This document shows, in pieces, positions 22,453-34,873 of a stretch of 64,000 nucleotides of DNA. Made by a program: the position numbers and the translations under genes. Location of the stretch: assembly GCA_032718565.1 (NCBI GenBank), contig JAVGVS010000840.1, forward strand, positions 1-64,000, given 5' to 3'. Source of the DNA: Distichodus sexfasciatus (taxonomy: Eukaryota; Chordata; Actinopteri; Characiformes; Distichodontidae). The first letter of the stretch is position 1, and every line of letters begins with the position of its first letter. The notes under the pieces are model-generated. The model was not told the DNA's origin. It saw nothing but the letters and a program-made list of their open reading frames with translations, and searched no databases.

Positions 22453-23370
22453 TAGATATTGTTGGAACAAATTCTTAACAGTATCTTGTCAGAACAAGCT
22501 ACTTTCTTGTAGGAACATTTTTTTTCATATGAACAAGCTATTTATCTTGTGGAAACAAGGTATTAATCTTGAAATAAGCCATCATCTCATGGGAACAAGT
22601 CACTTATCTTGTGGAAACAAGGTATTAATCTTGAAATAAGCCATCATCTCATGGGAACAAGTCACTTTTCTTGTAGAAACAAGTTTTTGTGGGATTCAGT
22701 TAGTTATCTTGTCTGAAGGAGTTACCATCATGTGGGAACAACTCACTTGTCAGAACAAGTTATTTATCTTGTAAGAACAAGTTGGTAAAGCAATTCCATC
22801 AAATGCACCATCCATCCACAAGTTACTATCTCAAAGGAACATGTTTTTGATCTAATGTAAAAGTAATTATCTCATGGAAACACATGCTCTATCTTGTAAG
22901 GACATCTTCTGACAAGTTTAAGTCTTGTGAGAATGAGTTATTGATCCTGAGGGAACTGTTATCTCATGGTAACAAGTTACCATTTTGTAAGAACAAGCTT
23001 TTTATCTGTCTTCTGGACACAAGTTAGTTATCTTGGGGGGAACTTTTTTTAATCTCATGGGAACGAGTGAGATATCTTTTGGGAGCATATTATCTTGCAG
23101 GAAAAAATAATGTTTGCTGTGTAAAAACATTATCTTTTGGGAAGAGTTTACTACCTTGTGGGAGCAAGTTTTTTTATTTTCTGGGAACAACATGCTGTCT
23201 CATGGGAAGAAGTTTTTCGTCTTGTGTGATTATGTTGCTATCTCGTGATTAAGTTATTCACCTCGTGAACAGATTACAATCTTGTGTGAACTTTTTTTTT
23301 CCCTTTAATAAGAATAAGCTACTATCCCATGGGAACAAGTAATTTAGCTTGTGTGGTTATGTTGCTATCT
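22453..23370. repeat. ATCTTGTGGGAACAAG minisatellite, about 0.9 kb
   Basis: Imperfect units of about 20-30 bp built on TTATCTTGTGGAAACAAG or ATCTCATGGGAACAAG. One 62 bp segment (about 22551-22612) is repeated almost exactly immediately after. The array sits between two antisense SINE-C copies. No coding potential. Confidence 0.75.
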
Positions 23371-23374
23371 TGCT

Positions 23375-23675
23375 ATCATTTATTCATTATCTAAACCACT
23401 TAATCCCAACTGTGTGTGCTCTCGCGGGGGGACCGGAGCCTATCCCGGGAACTTAGGGGCGCAAGGTGGGTAACAACCCTGGGCAGGCACCAACACACCG
23501 CAAGGCACACACACACACACAATCACACTCACATTCACTTCTCATGGGGCCAATTTAGAGTCACCAATTAACCTATATTGCATGCCTTTGGACTGTGGGA
23601 GGAAACCGGAGCACCCGGAGGAAACCCACGCAGACACAGGGAGAGCATGCAAACTCCACACAGAAAGACCTGTGT
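23375..23675 (-). mobile_element. SINE-C, antisense
   Basis: TTTATTCATTATCTAAACCA, GGAGCCTATCCCGGGAACTT, AATTTAGAGTCACCAATTAA, GGGAGGAAACCGGAGCACCC and GCATGCAAACTCCACACAGA. The tRNA-like head is replaced by a (GT)n run at about 23681-23702. Confidence 0.8.
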
Positions 23676-23702
23676 GGACGTGTGTGTGTGTGTGTGTGTG
23701 TG

Positions 23703-25314
23703 TACATGCACGGCTTGTAAAAGCATCTGATTTCCCGCTGCTGCTCCTACAACCTGAATCTCATGTATCATCTCCATCTGAAACAATAAACTGTTTCCTC
23801 CCCTTACTCCTCTACACTAATTATTCTGCTCCAGGTTTTTAACATAGAGTGCTCACTCAGGGAGGATTTCCCCTCGAGATCCATGAAGAGTGAGAGAATG
23901 ATGAGCACAGAAAAAGACCTCAAGACAAACATGAATTATAATCATATCAGCACAGTAATGCTGCCCGTGAGCACCACATTTACACACAAAGGAATGTCTC
24001 TGTAAACTGACTGGTTTTCCGCTGCACTGGTTCAGGTTCAGTACTAAAGAACCAGCAAAACAACATTAATGCAGAAACCACAATGTGAAAGCAAAAGCCA
24101 CAACGTGAATGCAGAAGACACAATGCTATTAGTTCTAGACAGACATCAGAAATGGTCAAAAAAGCAATAGAAGAAACTGGAAATGAACAAAATTTGACTA
24201 AAAATAAAATCAAAATCAGCAGCATGTTCCGGATCAGTGAGTCAGTGACAGCTGTGTGGTTTATTTGCTTTGTGATTGCCCGAGGCTCCTGGTGGACAAT
24301 ATTTTCCCAAAAAGTTTAATCGACTAAAACAGACAAACATTTAAGACTGCCTCCGCCCTGACTGCAGAGCGGCTAGGACATTGATTTCTTGTCATGGGAA
24401 CGCTCTGAGGAGGAAGAGCGTTTTTATCTGGACATCACATCGCACGGTTACACATTCGCATTAAAACTGGGAGCTCTGTCCATTTTCCCTGCGCACACTG
24501 CTAGTCCACCTCCACCATGCTAGTGCTCCATCACGCTGTACACGAACAAAATGCGCCGATGCTATCGGAGCGAACCAAACACGATGACTTCAACAAAAAG
24601 CCATTGGGAAGGACACTCGGTATTTAGAAATGTCAGCTTCACTAAAAACGATGATTTCCCATTCTGAAAGTTTTGCAATTAAAGGTCAAGCAGTTTTATG
24701 CAGTGTTTTATAGAGCTGTAAGAGGCCGACTGCTGCCGCGAGGAGGATGAGACTTACATCTCGCTCAAAAATCATCATATTATTTGTATCAAGCATAGCA
24801 CCTGTAGTCATTTGTGGGACTGCATGATATTTGGTGTAGAAAATGACATTTTGCCCTAAAATATACATAAAAGACCTAAAAAATAGGGTTTGGAATTGTT
24901 GGCCAAGGTCAATAGCCACAACCCTGGCTATTTCCTGAGATGCACACTACCACATAGAAACGTATGATAAGATCGCCTTACTTACCATACTATTAAGTGC
25001 AGTAGTACATGGCCCATGTGTGAGGTCACATTCACTAAGTGAGACGAGAGATGTTGCTGGTGAACGTTCCACTGCGTGCCCAGAATTGTGGCACAAAATA
25101 ACGCCATACATTTAAGACAGAAGGTGTGGGCCGTATAAAATCCCACCTCAGATTTTGGACACAAGCGCTACCTTTACCACATAAATAAATGCGTCATAAA
25201 ATATCGGCTGAAAATATTGGGCAAAACTAAGCATTGGTCCAATGATGATGACTTAAATATAAGCAAATATTAGCTGATTCTGATACGTTTCCCACATCAT
25301 TGTGCATCCCTAAT
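23703..25314. other. Noncoding sequence, CNE-like in part
   Basis: 24240-24560 is repeat-free (TTGATTTCTTGTCATGGGAA, AATCGACTAAAACAGAC) and looks like a regulatory island. The end GTGCATCCCTA at about 25302-25312 resembles a hAT right terminus, but no matching left end was found. No gene. Confidence 0.3.
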
Positions 25315-25718
25315 AGTCACGCCCACTGACATGGCACACAGGAACAAAGGCACATTTGCAGAAAAATCTTCATTTCAGATTGTCTTATTTAATGCATTAA
25401 CCAACCATAACACACACAAGACGGAAAATTAAACATGACGCTTCATGAACAAGTGAGATACACCAGGGCAGGGCTATAAATAACAAGAAATTAACAAGGG
25501 GCGGGACAAGACCAATAAGAGGAAACAAACACTAACAAGATCAAATCACTAACCTAATAGACAAACGAGTACAGAGAGGATGAGAGACTAATCAGAACAG
25601 GGGTGACTAATAATTAGAGCTAACAAACTAGTCACAAACAAGGAAGGGCACAACAAACAGAACGAAACAAATAATCAGCATTAATGGCCTCTGGTGGCCG
25701 TCTGGAGAATCTTTGACA
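25315..25718 (-). mobile_element. Probable solo LTR, minus strand
   Basis: On the minus strand it starts TGTCAAAGATTCTCCAGACG, has TTATTTATAGCCC (TATA-like), ATTAAATAAGA near the 3' part and ends near GGGCGTGACTA. No target duplication was found, so the 3' edge is uncertain (25315 or 25327). Confidence 0.45.
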
Positions 25719-26789
25719 GAAAACATCAAAATTTTGGAAGGAATGTAATCAAACCAACAATAAAAAAATCTGTTAACAAACAATGACAACACTAAAACAC
25801 ACTGGAAGTGAATCATGTTATTTAAATTAAGATTTAAATACACCAGGTTTCGCTTAGTAATGCATTCTTAAAAACAGATTTAAAGATGTTAACTAGAAAA
25901 AGGCATTTTCCTGGAGAACATGCATGGTTACCGTGAGCTACAACAAAGGAGAAAGGGATAAAGTGGGACAAAGGTGTCAATAAAAAGACAAATAAATTGA
26001 CAAGATATACAAAAATAAAATATTAAATTTTATTTATAAAGCACTTTTCAAGCCTCCAAAAGTGCATAACAGCTAAAGACTAACTTAACAGCTGTAGTAA
26101 ATTGGAAGTCAAGAACGGATGAAAAGAATGAATGAAAAAGGGATGAGGTTGGGCAATAAAGAAGAAAAGTAATGGCACACAAAGGTTTCTAGCTGAAGAT
26201 CTGTGAAAGGAGTTAAGTTTCAAAAACTGATAAATAAGAGGAATAAAGTCAGCAGTTGTAAATATTTCCCCAAAAATGCACTGTGGCAGCAATTTAACAT
26301 TTCTCCATTGAGGGAATAATATAAAAATGATGGATGAAGTGAAAAAGGAGTGATGAAGAAGTTCAAATTGATGAAAAGTTCAGATGACGTTTTCCCAATT
26401 AAAGTCTACAAGAAAGTCTGACCACACTTTGTATCCTCAACTGAGGATAAAGGAGTGAAAAACCAGTGTACAAAATGACCAAGAAACTGATGACTTAACC
26501 TGGAATTAGCTGCTCGTTGTGATTTATTAGTTTGTGGAAACGCAGGATGAAAACGGCAGCTCAAAGAGAAGGTGTTGGAGAAGAAAAACATAATAAAGAG
26601 TGAACCAGTCGGAGCAAACGTCTGCTGAAGAGCAACTTAATCCAGCGAGTGAGAGGAGTGAGACGTTTCTTCTCCCACCTGCCTCTTAAACACGGCCATC
26701 GCCACCAAGAGCAGCTTAATTTACTGAGTCCAGCCATCGGGTCACATCAGGGGGAAGAAAAAAGACGTAATAATGTAAAAATAATATGT
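25719..26789. other. Unassigned AT-rich sequence
   Basis: No repeat or gene is recognised. 26630-26760 is more complex and may be a small noncoding island. Confidence 0.35.
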
Positions 26790-27010
26790 AATATGTTCAT
26801 TATATTGTATCTCTTTTATGTGTAAGTATATAGTATATAGATTTAAACTATACAATATAAACTTTAAACGAGAGGGAGAAAAAGAGAGAAATTAGTTAAA
26901 TGTGGTAGTAAAACTACAATTAGGATCCTGGAATTGACTTTTAGCATTAAATGTGCATAAGATCTGCAGCAGTTCAATATGGAAATTCTAAACAGTTAAT
27001 CAATTAAAAA
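26790..27010 (-). repeat. Family A, diverged antisense copy
   Basis: It matches the 5' part of 418-985 loosely: GAGAGAAATTAG, TACAATTAGGATCC, GCATTAAATGTGCATAAG and CTGCAGCAGTTC. The 3' AAAGTCAAAG tail is absent. Confidence 0.45.
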
Positions 27011-27344
27011 AATAAAAAATAACAGTATTTTTATAAAGCTAACTATGTGATGATTTATGTATATACATATATATGAAAAAAATACATATCACTATTCTGT
27101 AATGCAGACCTGGGCATTGCCCATCCCGTGGGCCACATCCAGCCCTTTGTCTGTCCCTGGCCGTCCCTCCAGATGACAGCATGAAATTACAAATTAAACG
27201 TAAAAATAAAACATATGTAATGTACTTTATGCACATCATTCAACCGCATGATAAAATACAAAAATGTAGATATTTAGTAGGCCATCCAGTGGAACACTGC
27301 GTGGAACCTTATTGGAATCGTGTTGATATATTTTCTTCTTTTTT

Positions 27345-28170
27345 TTTCTGCCTTAAAATGCGTTGTGGAGCTTTGAAATTTGGCACTTGGTCTGGGACCC
27401 CACCCTCTACTCAGGCAAAAGAAATTGCGCCACTCTGCCATTTCGTGGCGGTATAATAAGCTATTTTGCATTTTGCCTAACTACAGCTTTGAAATTCGGC
27501 TGTTAGGTCACAAACCCCACCCACTACTCAGGCAAAAAATTGCACCACTCTGCCAGTTGGTGGCACTATAATAAGCTATTTTGCATTTTGCCTAATAACT
27601 TTTGGACCGTAGCTCCGATTCTCAAAAATCTTATACCATCTTACTCCTTGGGTCAGGATGAATCTTTAGAGACCCTCGCTTCTATTTCTGCCATATTGGA
27701 TTTCTCACTAATTTGCATAATATGCAAAACCATCTTTTGCAAACTAGTCCCTGGATTTTTATCCAATCTGCATGCAACTGGTATCATTTGAATCCTAAGA
27801 CACTCTTCTTTAATTATTATTGAGCACATTTTTAATTTGCGTCTTCATTTGGCTGTACTATGCAAATAAATGTGGTGGGCTTGGCATAGGACTGCAATGC
27901 CACACACTGAGTGGCATAGAAATCCAGCACTAGGTGGGCTACAGCTTTGAAATTTGGCAGGTAGGTCTGGCACGCCTCCCACTACTCAGGCAAAAAAAAT
28001 GCACCACTCTGCCAGTTGGTGGCGCTATAATAAGCTATTTTTTGTTTTGAACCTTAGCACCCTAGATAAAAGGATGAAACATGTCATTTTTCAACGTCTG
28101 TCCACTTCGATTCGTCAAAAACTGATAAAGCTGCAAACTGCATGGCCCCCATAATCACTGCTTGCAGTTA
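27345..28170. repeat. Repeat with three direct units of about 115 bp
   Basis: Units at about 27370-27480, 27484-27600 and 27945-28050 share AGCTTTGAAATTYGGC, CACTACTCAGGCAAAAAA, CCACTCTGCCAGTTGGTGGC and CTATAATAAGCTATTTT. The block ends with CACTGCTTGCAGTTATAC. It resembles a common fish intergenic repeat with TTTGAAATTTGGTAGG and 'gctgcttgcagct' ends. Class unknown to me. Confidence 0.6.
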
Positions 28171-29419
28171 TACTTCAATATTGTTTTTGTCGTTAAAAGA
28201 ATGTATTATCAAAAAAAAAATTATATAAAGGCATTATTTGCCCTGCTCTGCACATTCATAGCTTAACTGTAACATCTACTATTAACAGTAGGCAACAATT
28301 TTCTGTTTGTTAAATCAAATTCAGTTGAGCAGAGTTAATTACAGTCTATTGGTTCAGCCCTCCATGTCAATCCAAATTTGTCATGACCCTTAGGAAAATT
28401 ACAGTAATTGCCCACCACGGCTCTAATGTGTTTGCTGCAATATTCGTTGACATGTTTTTATTGTATGTTTGATTCACTGAGGTGCAAAAAAATGCAACGT
28501 TGCTATTTGAACAATACGGTGTGCTAAAAATGCTAAATAAATGTATGCAGTCTGATTCACTCACTTCTTTCTTCAACGCTTATCTCAAGAGTTGTAAGTC
28601 CAGTTTTGCTTAATCAGAAGTAAGATATGCAAGAGGAAAATATGTATGCAACAATCTTATGTCTTGATATGATTAATATAGTAATGTAGCTTTATCTCAG
28701 CATCATCTATGACATACGCGTACACAGACAAAGCTGATGATCAGTGCTGACCCTTTTGTGTTGCTTTTTGGGACTTTTGCTTGGACCCCGCTTGCTGCCT
28801 TTCTACTCCTCTCCCTTTATGCTTTTTCAGCACACAGTAATCACAAGTATATATAGATAGAGAGATAGAAAGAGGTGTGTGGTATGTGGTATAGGGAAGG
28901 TAGTCTGTAGGAATCACCTGTTTCCACACGAGTGGAGATGTGACAGGTAAAGAGGGGCAGCTTACTTCCATCTCTCCATCTCTCTCTTCCTCCCTCCCTC
29001 CTTCCTTCCATTGCTCCCAGGGACAAGGCCTTTAAATGAGGTACATGAAGGCAGACGAGTGACGGAGCGATGGAGGAGGAGGAGGAGGAAGGTCGCTCTG
29101 ATGGGAAATGGATTCCAATAAATTAAAGGGGAGGAGGAGGCTGGACAGGTTAATCAGCGTTAACACAGCAAGTCAGGTAACTTCACCTCATGTTTTACAG
29201 CATGAAAACACACACACAGCGTGGTGTTGGCATTGTGATCAACACCGGAACGACAAGTTTAAACCAGACGGGTAATTCCTGTAGAAAAACGTAAGATTGC
29301 TGCACTGAAAAAGTAGAAAGGGAGAAAAGTAGGGAGAAGGAAATGGGTTTGTAGATGTTTCTGCCGATGATTTTTGAACTAGCTGTTAAACTATAATTTA
29401 TTGATTTCAAAATAAGCTA
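28171..29419. other. Unassigned sequence
   Basis: AT-rich to 28740, then purine/pyrimidine-rich (GAGGAGGAGGAGG near 29070). No gene is recognised. Confidence 0.35.
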
Positions 29420-29652
29420 GCGATGCTACACTTTTTCCTATGAGCATGACATTTTCATATGAATATGAGGTTATTTTGTGTGAGCGTGAGGTGTTTTTAC
29501 GTGAGCATATTTTCATGTGATGAGATTTTCACATTCACATGTGCTTTGTTCCTCCTCCTCTTGCCCATTTGTCTTGCCTGCAGCTGCATAGGATTAGTTG
29601 CAGTAGCAGGGTTCTGATCTCTAATTCCTCCTCTACATGCACACGAAATGTA

Positions 29653-29691
29653 TTTGTGTAAACACAGCAAATTTTGCTGTGTTCACACAAA
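29653..29691. other. Near-perfect hairpin, 19 bp arms
   Basis: TTTGTGTAAACACAGCAAA is followed immediately by TTTTGCTGTGTTCACACAAA. There is one mismatch and essentially no loop. It lies in the degenerate array; no transcript evidence is visible. Confidence 0.7.
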
Positions 29692-29747
29692 TACTGTATT
29701 TGCATGCATACACAATGTTTTCATATGAGCGTAACAAATTTTCACCC

Positions 29748-30045
29748 AGGGGCGGCACAACGAGAAGGGTCTGGGTTCAATCCCCGATTTGGCTGTAGGT
29801 CAACGCTCTTCCCGCGTTCATGTTGGTTTCCTCCCACAGTCCAAAAGCATGCGCTACAGGTTGATTGGTGACTATAAATTGGCCCCATGAGGTGTGAGTG
29901 AGAGTGTTATTGTGTGAGTGTGTGTGCCCTGCAGTGTGTTGGCGCCCACCTAGGGTTGGTCCAGGCCTTGCCCCCGTAGTTCCCAGGATAGGCTCCAGTC
30001 TCACCCATGGTAGGTATTAAGCATTTCTGAAAATGAATGATGAAT
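29748..30045 (+). mobile_element. SINE-C, sense
   Basis: GGGGCGGCACAACGAGAAGG, GGGTTCAATCCCCGATTTGG (box B), TTTCCTCCCACAGTCCAAAA, GGATAGGCTCCAGTCTCACC and a GAATGATGAATGA tail. Confidence 0.75.
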
Positions 30046-30229
30046 GAAATTTTCGCATGCACATGTTAAGTTTTCGTTAGAATTTCACGTGCGTGTTGCT
30101 TAATTTTGCTCAGACACATTGCCAAATATTGTTGATTCCGAAAGTGTAATCTGACACAATGAAATCAATAAATAACAGAAATATTTTGCCAACAAAACTT
30201 GTGTTTTATTTCTTACTGGTCCATTTTAG

Positions 30230-30800
30230 CATTATGAGCCGATGGGAACGTTAGCCGGGATTCCTTCAGACAAAAACAAGCCGTTTAATTTGATAGGAAG
30301 CCAGCGTCTCGTCAGCATAAACGAATAGAAGCTCTTCGTTCTCACTCCTGCATACAGCGACGCACAAAGCCTCACTAAATGAGCTCTCATGGCTCGTATC
30401 GATCTCACAAAAGAGGAATAACGGGTTTAACGCCGGGGCAAGACAAGAGATGAGCCTCCCGTCGGCCCTCGTAACGAGGCTCGGTGTGTTATTGCTGTGA
30501 GTCAAAACGATTGCAATTAATCAGCATATTGATGAGCTCAAGCGACCTCGGCTGCCCGGAAGAGGAGGCGGGCGATGACGACGTGGCGTTTTGTGCCCAA
30601 AGGGCTGGAGCACGGCTCCTTAAGATGTGGGTCACACACAGAGAACGGGTCCTTAAACCTCGAGGGTCCTGGGGTGGCGTCGGCTCTCAGGGAAGGAGGG
30701 GGCGGAATTAGAGATCAGAACCCTGCTACAGCACTGCAACTAATCCTGCGCGACTGCGGGCAAGAAAGCTGGGTAAGAGGGGGAGGAACAACGCACCCTG
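30230..30800. other. Complex noncoding island (CNE-like)
   Basis: Repeat-free, with CGATTGCAATTAATCAGC and ATATTGATGAGCTCAAGC at about 30508-30543, homeodomain-type ATTA cores and CpG-containing GC-rich flanks. The open frames do not show a domain. This is one of the best candidates in the window for a conserved enhancer. Confidence 0.4.
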
Positions 30801-30844
30801 GAGTGTTTGGGTTTGTGATACCAACTACCATCCTAGCAGAAGTT

Positions 30845-31030
30845 TAGTTTAGTAGAATCTTTCATTTAGAGTAACTTCCATCTCATAAATACAGGGACAG
30901 TCACCCTGGAACAACTTGATCAGGAACTCAGTTGTGGTAGTGCTGGAGGTAGGATTTTAGCCCACGATTTCTTGATCCAGATTCAAGCTTCCTTTCCCTA
31001 GACCTCGAGACCTTGATCCACACCTTGCTT
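30845..31030 (-). mobile_element. SINE-D-like element, antisense
   Basis: AGAGTAACTTCCATCTCATA, ACAGGGACAGTCACCCTGG, then a decayed box-B region (GGTAGGATTTTAGCCC). Diverged from other copies. Confidence 0.5.
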
Positions 31031-31365
31031 AAAGTGGTGCTAATGACCCAATGGACGACAGGGCGTGTCAACAACCGCTTGGGTGGTGATGGTCCAGTAC
31101 AGTGCTCCCCAATTATCTTTCCCTGAGCGCCAAATTATGCAAACAAGTCAGACTGATGGCCAACAAATCCACGTCACATCCCCCAACCCCCTCACAGAAA
31201 TCCAGGATTCAGTAGTAGAAACAACATTCTGCAGCAGTTCCAGACAAAGAAAAAAACATTTAGGAGCCATTGGCTATTAAACCCTAAATATTTAGGAGCC
31301 AAAAATGCTTTTTTTTGGGAGCCATAATCTCCATCACATGCCAAATGTGAAATGAACATCAATAT

Positions 31366-31404
<39 letters not shown>

Positions 31405-32645
31405 TGTGGTCACCACCTGGCTCGTCCTATCTGAGTTATTTGACCTGCCTCCTTTGTTATAGATAATTATTTAGTAATTACTTAGTTATAGATATTATTT
31501 ATTAATTTATTTAGTATTTGTTTTAGCTTTATGTAGTATAAAAGTGCTGAACTACTAGAAATAGCAAGCACAGTTTTTTTTGACTTGCATAGTTTTCATT
31601 TATTATATAAAATAGTGGTTTCAAATAACTTTCTGAAAGGACTACGTTTGTGTTCATGATGCCGATGCCGAGAGTCACAGTATGCGCATATGTTACATAT
31701 AAATAATGTAATTAATATTTTTACTTTAGATTTAATTACAGGTACTCAAAATAATTTCACCTTGAATGAATGAATACCATGTCCATTAAGTTACCAAGAG
31801 TCTATTATCGCAAACTCGAGAACAGCAACTCCGCAGCAGCTCAGGATAAAATGAATTATGACCTGGCTGGCTGTAGTGGCAAAACACTCTAGAACTGAAA
31901 CAAACACTGACATGTGGAGGTTAGGTGAGGGGCGACGGATGAAAGCGTCAGACCAAACCTACAATAACTAAAGTCCAGGTGTGAGGAATCAAGTCGAAAC
32001 CTGTTAGCGAATCAGATGCAAAGGTGATGTGTAACCGTTATGTAACACAAACTTAGAACCAAGTGACAGTTCATAAGCTGGAAATCCCAACCCGGCACGT
32101 GAGAAAGGTGAACAACAAACCCAGGCGCTGGTACTCCGGCGATGTGGAGCAGATGAAGCGCGAAGAACCAAATTGGTACTGGTCTACATCAGTTGCCTTC
32201 TCAAGCCCTCCAAGTTGCGTATCTGGACAACTGAGATAATTATTTTTAATATCAATAAGATTTCTGGAGAAATCTTTTCTGGAGAGTTATTCTGGAGCGG
32301 TATAAAAGGATAAAGTGGTGACATAAGATAAAAAGAGTAATGTAAAGTAAAAAATGTCAAAAGGAGAAATAATGTAAATAATGTAAATAGTGTGGGGTAA
32401 AGGATAAACAAGAGAAAACATTTACAAAAACATCATTTTTCTCCAGAAAAGTAAGGATTAAGTGGTCGAGTGGGACGAATAAGTTCAGGATGATGTCACA
32501 GAGTGTGAACATTTCTTCTTCATCTCTCTAAGCACTGCTCCTGCAGTCGTACAGAAATCTTAATTTGAACATGTTCCCCATGTCCACGGCTGACAATCAA
32601 AAGCAGAAAGCAGCAGCATGAAAGCCGTCGTCTCCTTCTAGCAGG
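31031..32645. other. Unassigned sequence with (TTTA)n
   Basis: (TTTA)n occupies about 31363-31404. Nothing else is recognised: AT-rich DNA with no supported gene. Confidence 0.4.
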
Positions 32646-32649
32646 GTTC

Positions 32650-32862
32650 CAGGGCAACCACTGTGCTTTTCCACAGGCACCAGGATCCGTGCCTGAACTT
32701 TATCATAGTGTAAACAAATCTTTTTCCATTTAGAATAAATAAAGCAACCCATTTGGAGCCAGGTACAGGTTGCTTTATTTACGATGGAAAACATTTCTTC
32801 ACTGTATGGTCTGGTTCTGGCTCCAGTTCCTGGTTCACAAGCACCAGTGCTGATCATCACCA
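32650..32862. mobile_element. Foldback MITE
   Basis: A long inverted repeat is centred near 32755: TTTTTCCATTTAGAATAAA plus TAAAGCAACC on the left, and GGTTGCTTTATTTACGATGG plus AAAA on the right. Outer parts (CACTGTGCTTTTCCACAGG and CCTGGTTCACAAGCACCAGT) are also roughly inverted. Confidence 0.6.
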
Positions 32863-33645
32863 GATGGAGTCATTAACAAGACAAACTGGTTTTAATGCGC
32901 TGCAGCTCATTCCCCTTCATCTCTTTTTATTATAAACAATTCCAAGTACCCTTCCGGTTGAAAGACGGAATTCTGAGTTTTTTCCCACCAAACATGCAAC
33001 ACAGTCTCCTATGGGCTGAAAACAGACGGTACTTACTGAAAAGAGATGGGGAGGAATAGGTGGAGGTGGAGATGTTCTCTAGTGGAAGACAAAAAGACGA
33101 GTGCTGGGGGAAAACAGCCTGGAGTAGCTGCTAATGGAGCTGTGTAAAACATCTGTGGGGGGCAAGGAGAGAGGAGGGAGGGAGGAAAAAGGAGGAGATG
33201 AGATTTGACGCATCACCTTTGCCTCAGTATAACAGAGATCTCCAAGATTGTTGCAGCGCTGCACACAGTGAGTTAAAAATAGAGATGGATTTTAAAAAAT
33301 AAGTAAAAAAAAGAGAACCGACAAGGACGGGAAATGTTTGCCTGATATTCCATTAGAGCAGGATGTGAAAACTGACATTTTTTGGCGTCTGGTGTTAAAG
33401 AAACGGCACAGTGACCTGTCAAGTTTCTTTGTGATGCACAAATAAAATTGAATTGATTTTTTTGTTGCCGAGTTACTAGCGCCAGTGCTTGCTCTCCAGA
33501 ACATTTTGAATTAATAAAGAGATGGGGTTTAAAATCACCTGGCCTAAATTTAGCAAGCATCAAGAAGAAATGTATTCTTAAATCCATTTACACGTTTTTA
33601 ACGAAGATTCTGACATTCACCAATGTTTTCTTAACCCGAAGTTGT
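32863..33645. other. Unassigned sequence
   Basis: No repeat or gene is recognised. GGAGGGAGGGAGG near 33172-33184 is purine-rich. Confidence 0.35.
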
Positions 33646-33649
33646 TAAT

Positions 33650-33893
33650 ACACGCTTTACACAGTGTGCGGTAGTTAATGCTACTGCATCTGGCGAAAGG
33701 TCCTGGGTCCGAGCCCCGGAGGTAGACTCTTAGGCCTTTTCTGGCAGCAGGAGTTTGCATGCTCTCCTGTGAATTAGCCCTGGAAGGTGTGGTATGAGTG
33801 TGTGATGTGTGCCCTACTGCAGTGTGGTGGCATACTACCCAAAGGTGTGAGTTAAGTAAAGGCAGAATGAATGAATGAATGAATGAAAGGAGC
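33650..33893 (+). mobile_element. SINE-C, diverged
   Basis: GTGCGGTAGTTAATGCTACT (head), GGTCCTGGGTCCGAGCCCCG (box B), GTTTGCATGCTCTCC and a (GAAT)n tail. Internally shortened. Confidence 0.6.
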
Positions 33894-33894
33894 A

Positions 33895-34130
33895 TCTTGC
33901 ATCCTAATTGTCTCTCTTTCTACTTCTACTTCTAGTTTAAACTTTATATTTCATACTCAATTTCTAGTTTAAAGTGTATATTTTATATTCTGTTTATATA
34001 TTGTTTATTCCCTTTTATATTTGTTCTTTGTTCCCTGTTTCTCGTTGCACTGTGAAAACAGGAGCCATGTCGCCTCGTCTCTCTGTATATCTGTACAGTA
34101 TACAGCAGAGATGACAACAAGTTCTACTTT
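33895..34130 (+). repeat. Family A, sense copy next to a SINE-C tail
   Basis: CTAATTGTCTCTCTTTC, TATATTGTTTATTCCC, TTGCACTGTGAAAACAGGAG, CTGTATATCTGTACAGTATA and AGATGACAACAAG. Best sense-strand match to 2090-2625. Confidence 0.7.
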
Positions 34131-34329
34131 ATTGGGTGGATGGTAAAATGAGTAAAATAGATGAAAAAGTGTGAAGGGGTGGTGCTTATGGGTGTTGAAA
34201 TAACAGAAAATGGTGAAATATGGTTGATTTGGTGAAATGAGAGGATGGTTTAAATATGGGTGAAATATCTGATGAGGTTCTCTGACCTCTGCTTTTGACC
34301 TGTTCGTGTTGATTTATCTCATCAGTTAC

Positions 34330-34873
34330 TGCTGTGTTGGTGTTGTCTGTCTTCGTAATGTCTCTCTCTCTCTCTCTCTCTCTCATTCATTTATTCTTTC
34401 TTTTGCCCTCATTCATTCATTATTTCATTCATTCATTGTTTCGTGCTTTTTTCTTTCTTCCACTTATTCTCCCTCCCTCTCTTTCTGCTACTTTCGTTTT
34501 GTTCATTTACTCATTCATTTTATTTCATTCATTTCATTCTTTCTTTCATTCACCCAATCTTTCTTTTATTCACTCTTTCTTACTTTCTTTTTCATTCACT
34601 AATTCATTCATTCACTCTCGCTTCTCTTTAATTTTTCATTTTACTCATTCTTTTCTTTCATTTATTCATTCTTTTTTCTCTCTCGACCTTCATTTCTCTC
34701 TCTCTTTCAGTCTTTCATTTTTATTCTTTCTCTCATTCATTCATTCATTCGATCATTCCACTCACATTTTTTATTCTGACAACATTCATTCACTCTCTTC
34801 CATGCATTCTTTCTTTATTTCTGTTTAGTATCGCACTCATTTATTCATTCTTTTCTCATTCTTTCTTTCCTTT

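Larger units (their letters stand above)
29420..30150. repeat. Degenerate TTTTCATATGAGCATGA repeat interrupted by SINE-C
   Basis: Loose reiterations of ATTTTCATATGAGCRTRA and GTGAGCATATTTTCATG before 29745, and of TTTTCGCATGCACATG after 30045. The SINE-C at 29748-30045 split the array. Confidence 0.5.

Noticed and set aside
30484..30847. Two overlapping plus-strand frames of 75-90 codons in the CNE-like island
   Set aside because: No domain; frames overlap in different phases and the sequence behaves as noncoding.
34334..34828. 164-codon plus-strand open frame
   Set aside because: Translation of (ATTC)n/(TTTC)n simple sequence.
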